IMG/VR virus record: IMGVR_UViG_3300032285_004054
Span: 154,401 to 218,400 of that record
DNA length: 64,000 nt
Reading direction: 5' to 3' (one strand)
Source of the DNA: a virus
The position numbers and the translations under genes are program-made. Positions 43,004-49,367 of this stretch are shown piece by piece (within the stretch, counting starts at the first letter, position 1; each line of letters begins with the position of its first letter). The notes under the pieces are model-generated. The model worked only from the letters and a program-made list of their open reading frames with translations. It was not told the origin of the DNA and did no database searches.

Positions 43004-43540
43004 TTAGAGGGCGTCTAGGAAGTCCTTAAATGATCCTTGAGTCTTAGTATCGGTTTGTCCTAGAGCTAAGAAGTTCTTTTCTTTATGTTTTATCCACCAG
43101 TTTACTAGCTTATCTAGCTTCTCGGCAAATGCGTAATGATAACCTTTCTGCCTCCATACTGGATCCTCTGTATTATTATCATAATGAACGAAGTAACTTA
43201 TATATGGATATAAAACATTCGGTACCCAAGAGGCAGCTGCAGCAATATGGGTAGGTCCTGTTTCATCTTCAAGTCTTCTAGTATCATCAATACAAGTCAT
43301 ATAATATGTCTTTGTATCTGTCCATGTAGCAAGCTCCCTAGTCTTATGTAATATACCATTAGGTTCAGCCTCCTTCGGTAGTCCTTCTTTAATGTCATAT
43401 ATCTCAAAGTTATGAAAGGGCATTGAATCAACCTCATCCGTTGACCAGACCGATCGTTCAAAGCCTTGCTTTCTATCGGGGTTTCTTGATCGAGGTACAT
43501 TAGCTACTAGAGCCTCTTTGAAGTAATCTTTAAATGACAT
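43004..43540 (-). CDS. Paralogue array member with a longer, distinct core
   Basis: 178 aa, the longest single-module member. SFKDYFKE followed by AL is the signal. The core (WSTDEVDSMPFHNFEIYDIK, then THIAAAASWVPNVLYPYISY) is unlike the others. The ending TKTQGSFKDFLDAL is a diverged form of the shared motif. Eleven-nt overlap with the upstream gene. Confidence 0.75.
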   Translation of the reverse strand: MSFKDYFKEALVANVPRSRNPDRKQGFERSVWSTDEVDSMPFHNFEIYDIKEGLPKEAEPNGILHKTRELATWTDTKTYYMTCIDDTRRLEDETGPTHIAAAASWVPNVLYPYISYFVHYDNNTEDPVWRQKGYHYAFAEKLDKLVNWWIKHKEKNFLALGQTDTKTQGSFKDFLDAL

Positions 43541-43877
43541 CGATTAAACCTCCAAATGATTGTTCAGTATCCTTTGATAGATTGTTTTTTAATTCCCAAG
43601 ATATAAGCTGTTTGTATATAGGAAAGTCCGGATAGATATACCCTTCAAAGCCATAATTAGGTAAGCTATACACCATTAAGTTTTCATTGTTAAGATCTTC
43701 AAATAAGTCCTTACAACGTATGACTAGAACATCAGATACATCGGTATAGTTTCTAATTACCCATCCTCTAGTTAATTTTAAATCCTCATCATATTGAGAA
43801 GATAAACCATCGAGTATTTTCTGAGGAGCTAATTCTATCTTCTCCTTCTTTGATTCGTAGAATAACTTAAATGACAT
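43530..43877 (-). CDS. Paralogue array member
   Basis: 115 aa. SFKLFYE followed by SKKE is the signal (F-Y-E before S), almost identical in DNA to that of the upstream gene. Core KILDGLSSQYDEDLKLTRGW. Ends LSKDTEQSFGGLIDVI. Eleven-nt overlaps on both sides. Confidence 0.78.
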   Translation of the reverse strand: MSFKLFYESKKEKIELAPQKILDGLSSQYDEDLKLTRGWVIRNYTDVSDVLVIRCKDLFEDLNNENLMVYSLPNYGFEGYIYPDFPIYKQLISWELKNNLSKDTEQSFGGLIDVI

Positions 43878-44265
43878 CTAGTAGCCCTCCGAAAGTATCT
43901 CTTGTCTTATCTGGTAGATGCCTCCTTTGTTCAAAGTCATCTATAGCCTTAACTACTCTCCTACCTTCTTCTCTATAGGCTGGTATATCCCGCTCGGTAA
44001 AGGCACCACATCTATCCATACCTTCTAAAGTATAAACATCATAACCTTTTACATACGTAATAGATCTTATAGCAATATATCTAGCAATATATCTATCAGT
44101 TCCTGATTCCTTCTTTATAGTAAGAAGATAGAGAGGGTCATCTTTTCTCCAAGGATACTTCCTACGAAAGACCCCCTCATACCCCTCAGGCACTGCTTCT
44201 ACAGTTATATTATCTCTTTGAAGCTTATAAGGCTCTTTAGATTCGTAGAATAACTTAAATGACAT
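43867..44265 (-). CDS. Paralogue array member
   Basis: 132 aa. SFKLFYE followed by SKEP is the signal. Core VEAVPEGYEGVFRRKYPW and a Tyr/Ile-rich middle. Ends LPDKTRDTFGGLLDVI. Eleven-nt overlaps on both sides (ATGTCATTTAA). Confidence 0.78.
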   Translation of the reverse strand: MSFKLFYESKEPYKLQRDNITVEAVPEGYEGVFRRKYPWRKDDPLYLLTIKKESGTDRYIARYIAIRSITYVKGYDVYTLEGMDRCGAFTERDIPAYREEGRRVVKAIDDFEQRRHLPDKTRDTFGGLLDVI

Positions 44266-44608
44266 CTAATAGACCTCCAAATGAATCTTTAGTATCGTCT
44301 GATAGATTATTTTTAAACTCCCATTTCTTAATAGCTTTAGCAAGAGGTGAGTTTATATCCTCATGACTAATAAGGTCAATAGTGTTAGGGTCTAATGTGT
44401 AAATTGAATATGTCTTCCAGTCAGGAATATATGCTACAATAACCTGTCCTTCATCATAGTCATCGTTCATATAAACGATCCATGCCTGTTCAATATCTCC
44501 CTTCTCCGTATCAAGATCTCTTGTAAGATCTTTAAGTTCTTTCTTTGTAAATCTTCTAAGAACTTTGTATGAGTCGTTTGACTCTGTAAAAAATTGTTTA
44601 AATGACAT
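44255..44608 (-). CDS. First gene of the paralogue array ('YKVLRR' core)
   Basis: 117 aa. SFKQFFTE followed by SND is the signal. Core YKVLRRFTKKELKDLTRD then IEQAWIVYM, close to 41189-41542. Ends LSDDTKDSFGGLLDVI. Unlike most genes here it has a Shine-Dalgarno sequence, AAGGAGA, nine bases before the ATG, inside a small CTATC/GATAG hairpin. CTTAAATA lies about 21 bases before the start. Confidence 0.8.
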   Translation of the reverse strand: MSFKQFFTESNDSYKVLRRFTKKELKDLTRDLDTEKGDIEQAWIVYMNDDYDEGQVIVAYIPDWKTYSIYTLDPNTIDLISHEDINSPLAKAIKKWEFKNNLSDDTKDSFGGLLDVI

Positions 44609-44628
44609 CTATCTATCTCCTTGATAGA
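44609..44628 (-). promoter_or_regulatory. Ribosome-binding site of the array's first gene
   Basis: AAGGAGA preceding ATG 44608 by about nine bases, flanked by CTATC/GATAG which could form a hairpin over it. One of the very few clear SD sites in the window. Confidence 0.55.
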
Positions 44629-44823
44629 TTATTTAAGAGTCTTTATTTCATTCCCTATCTCTACTATATACTCACCTATCTTAGACATGCCGAGCTCCTT
44701 GGTTAGGCTCTGCTTCTCCCTTAGTATTCTAACGATAGTCTCTAGCTTACCTAGATAGTCTTCTAATGTAAGCCCGGATAGATCTTCCTTTAGATAGCCT
44801 GATACAATTTCATTAAACTTCAT
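44629..44823 (-). CDS. Small protein with capsid-targeting-like N-terminus, upstream of the array
   Basis: 64 aa. KFNEIVSGYLKE followed by DLSG is the signal (L-K-E). The rest is a charged coiled coil (LEDYLGKLETIVRILREK). No SFGGLLDVL ending. Late promoter seven bases upstream; probably the leading gene of the array transcript. Confidence 0.7.
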   Translation of the reverse strand: MKFNEIVSGYLKEDLSGLTLEDYLGKLETIVRILREKQSLTKELGMSKIGEYIVEIGNEIKTLK

Positions 44824-44830
44824 AGTCTAT

Positions 44831-44838
44831 TATTTAGT
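44831..44838 (-). promoter_or_regulatory. Late promoter octamer
   Basis: ACTAAATA followed by seven bases and the ATG at 44823. Confidence 0.55.
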
Positions 44839-44859
44839 CTATGAACAGGTTTAATAGTA

Positions 44860-45411
44860 TTAGGATTCCCTCTTTATAATAGTTAATCCGTTGTTGTTAG
44901 TGTAGGTACAAACCTCTTTCCATTCCTTATGATTAGAAAGGAAGAGCTTAATAGCTGGTACCAAACCAATCCTTCCCTCTACAGTTGATCCATCCTCATT
45001 AACCGTTCCGAAAGTAATAGTATCATGGAACAGTATATACTTCTTAACCTTACTATGATGTCTCTCAAGTTCTCCTAATACCTGATCGTATGTATGCAGA
45101 GTATCTATAAAGAGCATATCTACTTCCTCTAGATCATACTCCAAGGTACTAGCTTGATCAAAGCGCATATTAACATTCTCTCTCTTACATTCTTCCTTAA
45201 AGATATCGATATTGTAATTCGTATTAATATCTACGCATATAAGCTTCTTAGGATTAGCCTTAGCTAGGGCATAAGAGCTAACTACATTACGTACACCAAA
45301 CTCAGCTATTGTTTCACACTCCCTAGCGTATGTGTAAAGGGTCTCCAGATGTTCATTAATATCTGAAGGTGTATATCTTCTTTCGTTGTACCTTGAATCT
45401 ATAATACTCAT
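44860..45411 (-). CDS. Class I methyltransferase-like protein (Methyltransf_24 type)
   Basis: 183 aa. TIAEFGVRNVVSSYALAK is the SAM loop, LICVDINTNY strand 2, MLFIDTLHTYDQVLGELERH and KKYILFHDTITFG the D...H motif of the group that often acts on sugars. Related in plan to the methyltransferase at 10904-11512. TATAAAT lies upstream. Substrate unknown. Confidence 0.75.
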   Translation of the reverse strand: MSIIDSRYNERRYTPSDINEHLETLYTYARECETIAEFGVRNVVSSYALAKANPKKLICVDINTNYNIDIFKEECKRENVNMRFDQASTLEYDLEEVDMLFIDTLHTYDQVLGELERHHSKVKKYILFHDTITFGTVNEDGSTVEGRIGLVPAIKLFLSNHKEWKEVCTYTNNNGLTIIKRES

Positions 45412-45467
45412 TTAATAGAATTTATACTAGTCTTTTATATAGTGCTAGTATCTATTAAATGTTTATA

Positions 45468-45656
45468 TTACTTTTCTTTATCTTGCTTTACAGTTACTAC
45501 TAAGTTAACCGGCTGGCTATTCTCTTTATCAAATACTATACCACCATGGGTATGATTAAGTCCTGCTACAATTGCTCCTGTTATATCAAAGAATGTATAA
45601 GCTATACAGAAGTAAATTAGGAAGTTCTTTAGCGTTAATTCTCTTAGAAAGTTCAT
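45468..45656 (-). CDS. Small membrane protein
   Basis: 62 aa. MNFLRELTLKNFLIYFCIAY then FFDITGAIVAGL, one or two membrane-associated helices, and a polar tail. CTTAAATA seven bases upstream suggests late expression. Confidence 0.62.
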   Translation of the reverse strand: MNFLRELTLKNFLIYFCIAYTFFDITGAIVAGLNHTHGGIVFDKENSQPVNLVVTVKQDKEK

Positions 45657-45663
45657 ATAGAAC

Positions 45664-45671
45664 TATTTAAG
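45664..45671 (-). promoter_or_regulatory. Late promoter octamer
   Basis: CTTAAATA followed by seven bases and the ATG at 45656. Confidence 0.5.
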
Positions 45672-45709
45672 GTATTTGAAAGGATTTTATTCCGGATTTT
45701 GTTCCTTCC

Positions 45710-45841
45710 TCATCGATAGTCAGGCATGGAGCCTCTTCTACCGACCAGCTCGTGCTTAATCAATACATCAGGATCAAAGCTTACCATAGGTCTTTGGCTC
45801 CCCTGAACTAGATAGAGTCTATAAGCATCACCAACGAGCAA
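45710..45841 (-). CDS. Possible 43-aa ORF with TTG start
   Basis: Open frame reading LLVGDAYRLYLVQGSQRPMV then SFDPDVLIKHELVGRRGSM. The codon pattern is protein-like, but there is no ATG. GGAGG lies ten bases before the TTG and TATAAT precedes that, within a CCCTCTAG/CTAGAGGG hairpin. Could be a real gene or a degraded remnant. Confidence 0.35.
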   Translation of the reverse strand: MLVGDAYRLYLVQGSQRPMVSFDPDVLIKHELVGRRGSMPDYR

Positions 45842-45935
45842 TTCGACTCTACCTCCCTCTAGGATTATACCTACAACTAGAGGGTATTAATTTGTTTGAC
45901 CGGGGTGGTTAATCCATCCTGATGCACCGGTTGAT

Positions 45936-46022
45936 AAAGGCCTTTTAGAGCAACCTAGTCACGCGCACGTACGGTAGCTCTTTCGATCGAGCCTGCGAAC
46001 GGTCAAAATGTTTTAAAGGCCT
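45936..46022. ncRNA. Candidate structured RNA in a gene-poor stretch
   Basis: In the roughly 390-bp stretch 45657-46043 this part folds on paper: an outer AGGCCTTT/AAAGGCCT stem, an inner AGAGCTACC/GGTTGCTCT stem (one T-T mismatch) and a small TTCG/CGAA stem, giving a three-way-junction shape. GC is higher than the flanks and no long frame is open. Strand and role unknown. Confidence 0.3.
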
Positions 46023-46043
46023 AAGCCATCATAGTCCTCCATA

Positions 46044-46247
46044 TTAATATCGTCCATGTCTCTTATCATAGGTAGCAAAAGGATCAGAGTCTACAATGGT
46101 TACCAGGACCCAGGCCGCTATACAATTCCAAAAGGTATAATGAATATTGGTATGGAATAGATAATTGATTGCCCAGATACCGAGCCAGATGTCTAGAACT
46201 CGATAGATGATATAGTAGATGCCTCGTACTAGTTCGTTCCGTTCCAT
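46044..46247 (-). CDS. Small membrane protein
   Basis: 67 aa from the ATG at 46247 (a longer frame to 46286 would overlap the upstream gene). Starts MERNELVRGIYYIIYRVLD, with hydrophobic stretches WLGIWAINYLF and CIAAWVLVTIV. Family unknown. Confidence 0.62.
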   Translation of the reverse strand: MERNELVRGIYYIIYRVLDIWLGIWAINYLFHTNIHYTFWNCIAAWVLVTIVDSDPFATYDKRHGRY

Positions 46248-46248
46248 A

Positions 46249-46407
46249 TTACTTCCTCTTCTTACCTGCGTCCGATCGTTGGGCACGATAGGCTCCTACC
46301 TTAGATCCCTTTGGTACTCCGGCCGATAGTTGAGTACGAAGATACTTGGCCGTATTATAACGAACCAATGATCCACCTTTACAGATTTTGTTCTTTGTTG
46401 TTGCCAT
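46249..46407 (-). CDS. 52-aa basic protein
   Basis: MATTKNKICKGGSLVRYNTA then KYLRTQLSAGVPKGSKVG. Strongly basic with KKRK end. Two bases before the next ATG. Probably nucleic-acid binding; unknown family. Confidence 0.6.
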   Translation of the reverse strand: MATTKNKICKGGSLVRYNTAKYLRTQLSAGVPKGSKVGAYRAQRSDAGKKRK

Positions 46408-46412
46408 ACAGA

Positions 46413-46610
46413 TTAGATATTATAGGCGTTATCGATAACGGCAAGGTAATAACCATCTAGATCTACCTCCCACCTATCTACCTTTGTATTCTTTACTAGG
46501 TTATGAACCTTATACCTATCATCATTAGAGTAGATATTGACAATGACCTCCTTGTCTAGCTCCTCCTCTGGTACCTCTGAGAGCTTATTCTTTAGATCCC
46601 TATAGGTCAT
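46413..46610 (-). CDS. Small protein of the MTYRDLxxxL family
   Basis: 65 aa. MTYRDLKNKLSEVPEEELDK then EVIVNIYSNDDRY. Shares its plan (M-T/K-x-K/R-D/E-L-x3-L, then V-x-V-Y-D) with 48012-48203, 57166-57399 and 57978-58160. Unknown function, acidic and DNA-mimic-sized. Confidence 0.65.
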   Translation of the reverse strand: MTYRDLKNKLSEVPEEELDKEVIVNIYSNDDRYKVHNLVKNTKVDRWEVDLDGYYLAVIDNAYNI

Positions 46611-46814
46611 TTAATTAGTAAAGTAGGTAGGGTTGGCTCGGAAGGCTGGAGTAGGTTTAGTAAGCTGGGAATGCTTTACTGAATCCTTTCCGAGATAATA
46701 GACACCAATGATGGCGTAGAGGACAATGTTACAGGTAACATAAGTTATACAGAATAGCTTATAGGTATCCCAGATAGCTTCCTTGAGACGATTAGAGGTT
46801 ATAGTAGAGCTCAT
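46611..46814 (-). CDS. Small membrane protein
   Basis: 67 aa. One transmembrane helix FCITYVTCNIVLYAIIGVYYL. Abuts 46413-46610 and overlaps the upstream gene by 23 nt. Confidence 0.6.
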   Translation of the reverse strand: MSSTITSNRLKEAIWDTYKLFCITYVTCNIVLYAIIGVYYLGKDSVKHSQLTKPTPAFRANPTYFTN

Positions 46815-46986
46815 ACTTGTAGTTATTAATGTTGTTGTTGTTTGACATACGCCTCAGCCATCCATCCTGGGTAGTTGATTGTATGTGGTTTAGAAGAAGA
46901 GAAGGCTTCCTCTCTACGGAGTACCCGAAGATATTAAAGAAAGCTTCTAGAGGGTTCTTAATGAATGTCTTGATCTTATTCTTCAT
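46792..46986 (-). CDS. Small early protein
   Basis: 64 aa. The start was moved to the ATG at 46986 because a perfect early promoter ends six bases upstream of it. MKNKIKTFIKNPLEAFFNIF followed by a polar, Asn-rich end. Function unknown. Confidence 0.65.
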   Translation of the reverse strand: MKNKIKTFIKNPLEAFFNIFGYSVERKPSLLLNHIQSTTQDGWLRRMSNNNNINNYKYELYYNL

Positions 46987-46992
46987 ACGAGT

Positions 46993-47021
46993 ATTATGAA
47001 TGCTTTGGTTGGAACCGGCAA
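46993..47021 (-). promoter_or_regulatory. Early promoter
   Basis: TTGCCG, 17 bases, CATAAT, then six bases to the ATG at 46986. Confidence 0.65.
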
Positions 47022-47026
47022 CTACT

Positions 47027-47155
47027 TTATCGATCAAACGATTTAAATGATTGGCGGTTATAGTTCTTCTTATTCTTAAAGGCCTTCTGACCCGGGGCCC
47101 AATGCCGCCGGGTCTTAATCTCCTTTAGAGAGATGGTAAATGCTTTCGTCTTCAT
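47027..47155 (-). CDS. 42-aa basic peptide
   Basis: MKTKAFTISLKEIKTRRHWA then PGQKAFKNKKNYNRQSFKSF. Very basic, RNA/DNA-binding-like. Fits the spacing of the small-gene run. Confidence 0.5.
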   Translation of the reverse strand: MKTKAFTISLKEIKTRRHWAPGQKAFKNKKNYNRQSFKSFDR

Positions 47156-47196
47156 ACTACTAATAGTAGAAGCTTATAGAGGCACCTGCAAGTATC

Positions 47197-47361
47197 TTAT
47201 AGAGCCTCTACCGCTCTCTTCATACTATCTATCTCCATGACGACGTCGGAGTAGGCTACTACTAGCTCTTGGATCTGCATATCCTTCTGATAGATTTGAT
47301 CCTTGAGGACGGCTATGAGCTTCTCCATCTCTTCGATCTTGTTTTGTAGGTCTGTTGTCAT
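47197..47361 (-). CDS. 54-aa coiled-coil protein
   Basis: LQNKIEEMEKLIAVLKDQIY then QKDMQIQELVVAYSDVVMEI, a continuous heptad coiled coil. Overlaps the upstream membrane-protein gene by 4 nt. Confidence 0.6.
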   Translation of the reverse strand: MTTDLQNKIEEMEKLIAVLKDQIYQKDMQIQELVVAYSDVVMEIDSMKRAVEAL

Positions 47362-47648
47362 TTTGTTGTAGGTGGTTCTTGGCCGGGATTACCATCCGTC
47401 CTCCAGGTACTATAGATGCCTTCATTGAGGGCGTCGATATTGGCGTAGTTGTGGATCAGATCGTAGTCATGCTTGAACTGTAGCGTACCCCAAACCAGAA
47501 CCAGAGCTACCCAGAGGGCTAGGATCAATGGCCAGATACGAAGGTAGAGCCTATCTACAAACCTTCTTAGACGCCTCAGTTGTACTTCGATCTCAACTGA
47601 GATAGGATACCAATATGTCCATTTGAGCTGTTGGGTCTTGGAGAACAT
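47358..47648 (-). CDS. Membrane protein
   Basis: 96 aa. A basic amphipathic N-terminal half (EVQLRRLRRFVDRLYLRI), then one transmembrane helix WPLILALWVALVLVWGTL and a polar C-terminus with Pro-rich end. Typical topology of a small phage inner-membrane protein. Confidence 0.65.
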   Translation of the reverse strand: MFSKTQQLKWTYWYPISVEIEVQLRRLRRFVDRLYLRIWPLILALWVALVLVWGTLQFKHDYDLIHNYANIDALNEGIYSTWRTDGNPGQEPPTTK

Positions 47649-47655
47649 AATCCTT

Positions 47656-47805
47656 TTAATTCATCATTGTGTTCTGGGTAATGCATACCCTATAAAGCTT
47701 CTCCATGGCGGCCAGGTACTCCTCATCGACTCCCATGAGCCTGGCCGCCATTTGTCGCATGCTATTCATCTCTTCTTCAGAGATGGAGTCTAAAGCGTTC
47801 TCCAT
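47656..47805 (-). CDS. 49-aa helical protein
   Basis: MENALDSISEEEMNSMRQMA then ARLMGVDEEYLAAMEKLYRV. Helical and acidic. Four bp before the next start. Confidence 0.55.
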   Translation of the reverse strand: MENALDSISEEEMNSMRQMAARLMGVDEEYLAAMEKLYRVCITQNTMMN

Positions 47806-47809
47806 TATC

Positions 47810-48007
47810 TTATTCGGTTACAATCTCGTAGGTAAGGGACTGGATAGCAAACCCATAGGCGTCGGCGATGGCGTCGGCCAGATCCTCTTCGAGGTTGCAG
47901 CTATCAGGGAACTCAAACTCCAGATCGACTGGAAGGTCACAAAGGTCCTCTTCATTATCGACGACCCAATAGATGTCGGTTACTTTGATCTTGTTCAGTA
48001 GTTCCAT
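47810..48007 (-). CDS. Small strongly acidic protein
   Basis: 65 aa with about 18 Asp/Glu (DNEEDLCDLPVDLEFEFPDS). Size and charge are those of DNA-mimic inhibitors, but no family match is seen. Confidence 0.62.
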   Translation of the reverse strand: MELLNKIKVTDIYWVVDNEEDLCDLPVDLEFEFPDSCNLEEDLADAIADAYGFAIQSLTYEIVTE

Positions 48008-48011
48008 AGTC

Positions 48012-48203
48012 TTAGATTCCGTAGGAGGTTAATACGAGGTAGAAATGATCGGGGTCGAGAACGTCATTGGCGTCATCGGTAGATACTTCGGCGTGATTGA
48101 TTGAGCAGAAGTCATCACGATCAGGATCATAGACGGTGACTGTGTCTTCAAGACGCTCTTTAGGAAGCTTCTTAAGCTCGTTGAGGAGTTGTTTGTAGGT
48201 CAT
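48012..48203 (-). CDS. Small acidic protein of the MTYRDLxxxL family
   Basis: 63 aa. MTYKQLLNELKKLPKERLED then TVTVYDPDRDDF. Same plan as 46413-46610. Unknown function. Confidence 0.65.
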   Translation of the reverse strand: MTYKQLLNELKKLPKERLEDTVTVYDPDRDDFCSINHAEVSTDDANDVLDPDHFYLVLTSYGI

Positions 48204-48208
48204 AAGGG

Positions 48209-48457
48209 TTAGGCGGTTACTTGTTTGTTCTTTAGTTGTTCGATCTCGGCTTTAGAGCTGCTATACCCATCATTGATAGCCTCCTGAAGGGTACGTCCGT
48301 AGTTGAAGTATCCGCTGCGATCCATCTCCAGGTATGTTTGAATGGATCCGAGGGTGAAGGCGTATCTGTATTCCTTATTACCTCTGAGTGTCTCAAGCTC
48401 CAGAATCAGATCTACGAGCTCCTTGACGGTTCTATCTACTGTGTTCTTATTTTTCAT
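48209..48457 (-). CDS. Small early protein
   Basis: 82 aa. MKNKNTVDRTVKELVDLILE, helical, followed by YAFTLGSIQTYLEMDRSGYF. Perfect early promoter six bases upstream of the ATG, so probably leaderless. Function unknown. Confidence 0.68.
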   Translation of the reverse strand: MKNKNTVDRTVKELVDLILELETLRGNKEYRYAFTLGSIQTYLEMDRSGYFNYGRTLQEAINDGYSSSKAEIEQLKNKQVTA

Positions 48458-48463
48458 ACGATC

Positions 48464-48492
48464 AGTATAAGGGCTAGAGGTCGGAACTACAA
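48464..48492 (-). promoter_or_regulatory. Early promoter
   Basis: TTGTAG, 17 bases, TATACT, then GATCGT and the ATG at 48457. Confidence 0.7.
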
Positions 48493-48674
48493 GCTTCTTC
48501 TGCTGGCAACCCTAGAACAATCTCGTTATACTTGCTATGGAATACCTCCTGGATCTGATCTACTAGATTGAACATAATATAGGCCTTATCATTAGCCCCG
48601 CTACTATATTCATTCTCAAGATCTTTGAGGTAGTCGGAGATGAATGCGATGAATTCTTCGTTCTTATCTTTCAT
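48474..48674 (-). CDS. Small early protein
   Basis: 66 aa, acidic and helical (EEFIAFISDYLKDLENEYSS). Own early promoter; its 3' end contains the promoter of the next gene. Confidence 0.65.
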   Translation of the reverse strand: MKDKNEEFIAFISDYLKDLENEYSSGANDKAYIMFNLVDQIQEVFHSKYNEIVLGLPAEEACSSDL

Positions 48675-48680
48675 ATAATG

Positions 48681-48709
48681 ATTATGATCGGGTTGGAAGG
48701 AAACCTCAA
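48681..48709 (-). promoter_or_regulatory. Early promoter
   Basis: TTGAGG, 17 bases, CATAAT, then CATTAT and the ATG at 48674. Confidence 0.7.
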
Positions 48710-48903
48710 GCCAAGAATTTGCCGAATGTCTCCATGCTCAGGTAGTATCGCCTCTGAACGGCCTCAGGCACCCTCCAGAAGTCAGAATCAGGTCCATCGC
48801 ACTTATCATACTCTTTCATCGCTTTCTTGGCTTCATTCATAGCTTCGAAGAAGTCTCGAGCCTTTAAGACGGCTTCCATGTCGTACTTGATCTTATTTTT
48901 CAT
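48706..48903 (-). CDS. Small early protein
   Basis: 65 aa, helical (MEAVLKARDFFEAMNEAKKA, then a Trp-Arg-containing end). Own early promoter. No family recognised. Confidence 0.65.
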   Translation of the reverse strand: MKNKIKYDMEAVLKARDFFEAMNEAKKAMKEYDKCDGPDSDFWRVPEAVQRRYYLSMETFGKFLA

Positions 48904-48909
48904 ACGATC

Positions 48910-48938
48910 AGTATATAGGGTTCAGTCCTGAAGGTCAA
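48910..48938 (-). promoter_or_regulatory. Early promoter
   Basis: TTGACC, 17 bases, TATACT, then GATCGT and the ATG at 48903. Confidence 0.72.
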
Positions 48939-49113
48939 TGATAGAATCTGTAATTCCTTCCATACGTTCCTGTTGGGAATCCTCGACAGCTCCATAGAAG
49001 TACTCCTCATAATGGGCTTCTACTTCGGCTTTGGTAATATCAATGCCTTGATCCTTTAAAGCATCAATAACGTCTTGAATTTCAGAGTCAGCGATTTCAA
49101 TCTCAATCTTCAT
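48922..49113 (-). CDS. Small acidic early protein
   Basis: 63 aa, alternating strand/helix (MKIEIEIADSEIQDVIDALK) and net strongly negative. Located 4 bp after the gene at 49118-49267. Unknown. Confidence 0.62.
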   Translation of the reverse strand: MKIEIEIADSEIQDVIDALKDQGIDITKAEVEAHYEEYFYGAVEDSQQERMEGITDSIIDLQD

Positions 49114-49117
49114 ATGT

Positions 49118-49267
49118 TTATTCAGCGGTTAGGAATTTGATGTTGATATAACGGCGTAGACCTCTTGGTTTATTCTTCTCTGACATCATCGCCAGTCCTC
49201 CGACGATTGAACGAATGATCCAGATCTTACCCTGGTCCTCTATGTGCATTCCTTTTCTTATTTTCAT
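49118..49267 (-). CDS. 49-aa basic early protein
   Basis: MKIRKGMHIEDQGKIWIIRS, then a basic KNKPRGLRRYINIKF end. A perfect early promoter lies six bases upstream. Confidence 0.6.
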   Translation of the reverse strand: MKIRKGMHIEDQGKIWIIRSIVGGLAMMSEKNKPRGLRRYINIKFLTAE

Positions 49268-49273
49268 ACATTC

Positions 49274-49302
49274 AGTATAAGGGAATTGAAAAGGAACTGC
49301 AA
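49274..49302 (-). promoter_or_regulatory. Early promoter
   Basis: TTGCAG, 17 bases, TATACT, then GAATGT and the ATG at 49267. Confidence 0.72.
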
Positions 49303-49367
49303 GCCTGGAAGAGTTGAAAAATAAGAAACGTCTCTATCCAGGCCTGCAGCAACCCTTCCCAAAAGTC

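Noticed and set aside
47225-47425. 66-aa minus-strand frame
   Set aside because: Overlaps two better-supported frames (54-aa coiled coil and the membrane protein) and has shadow composition.
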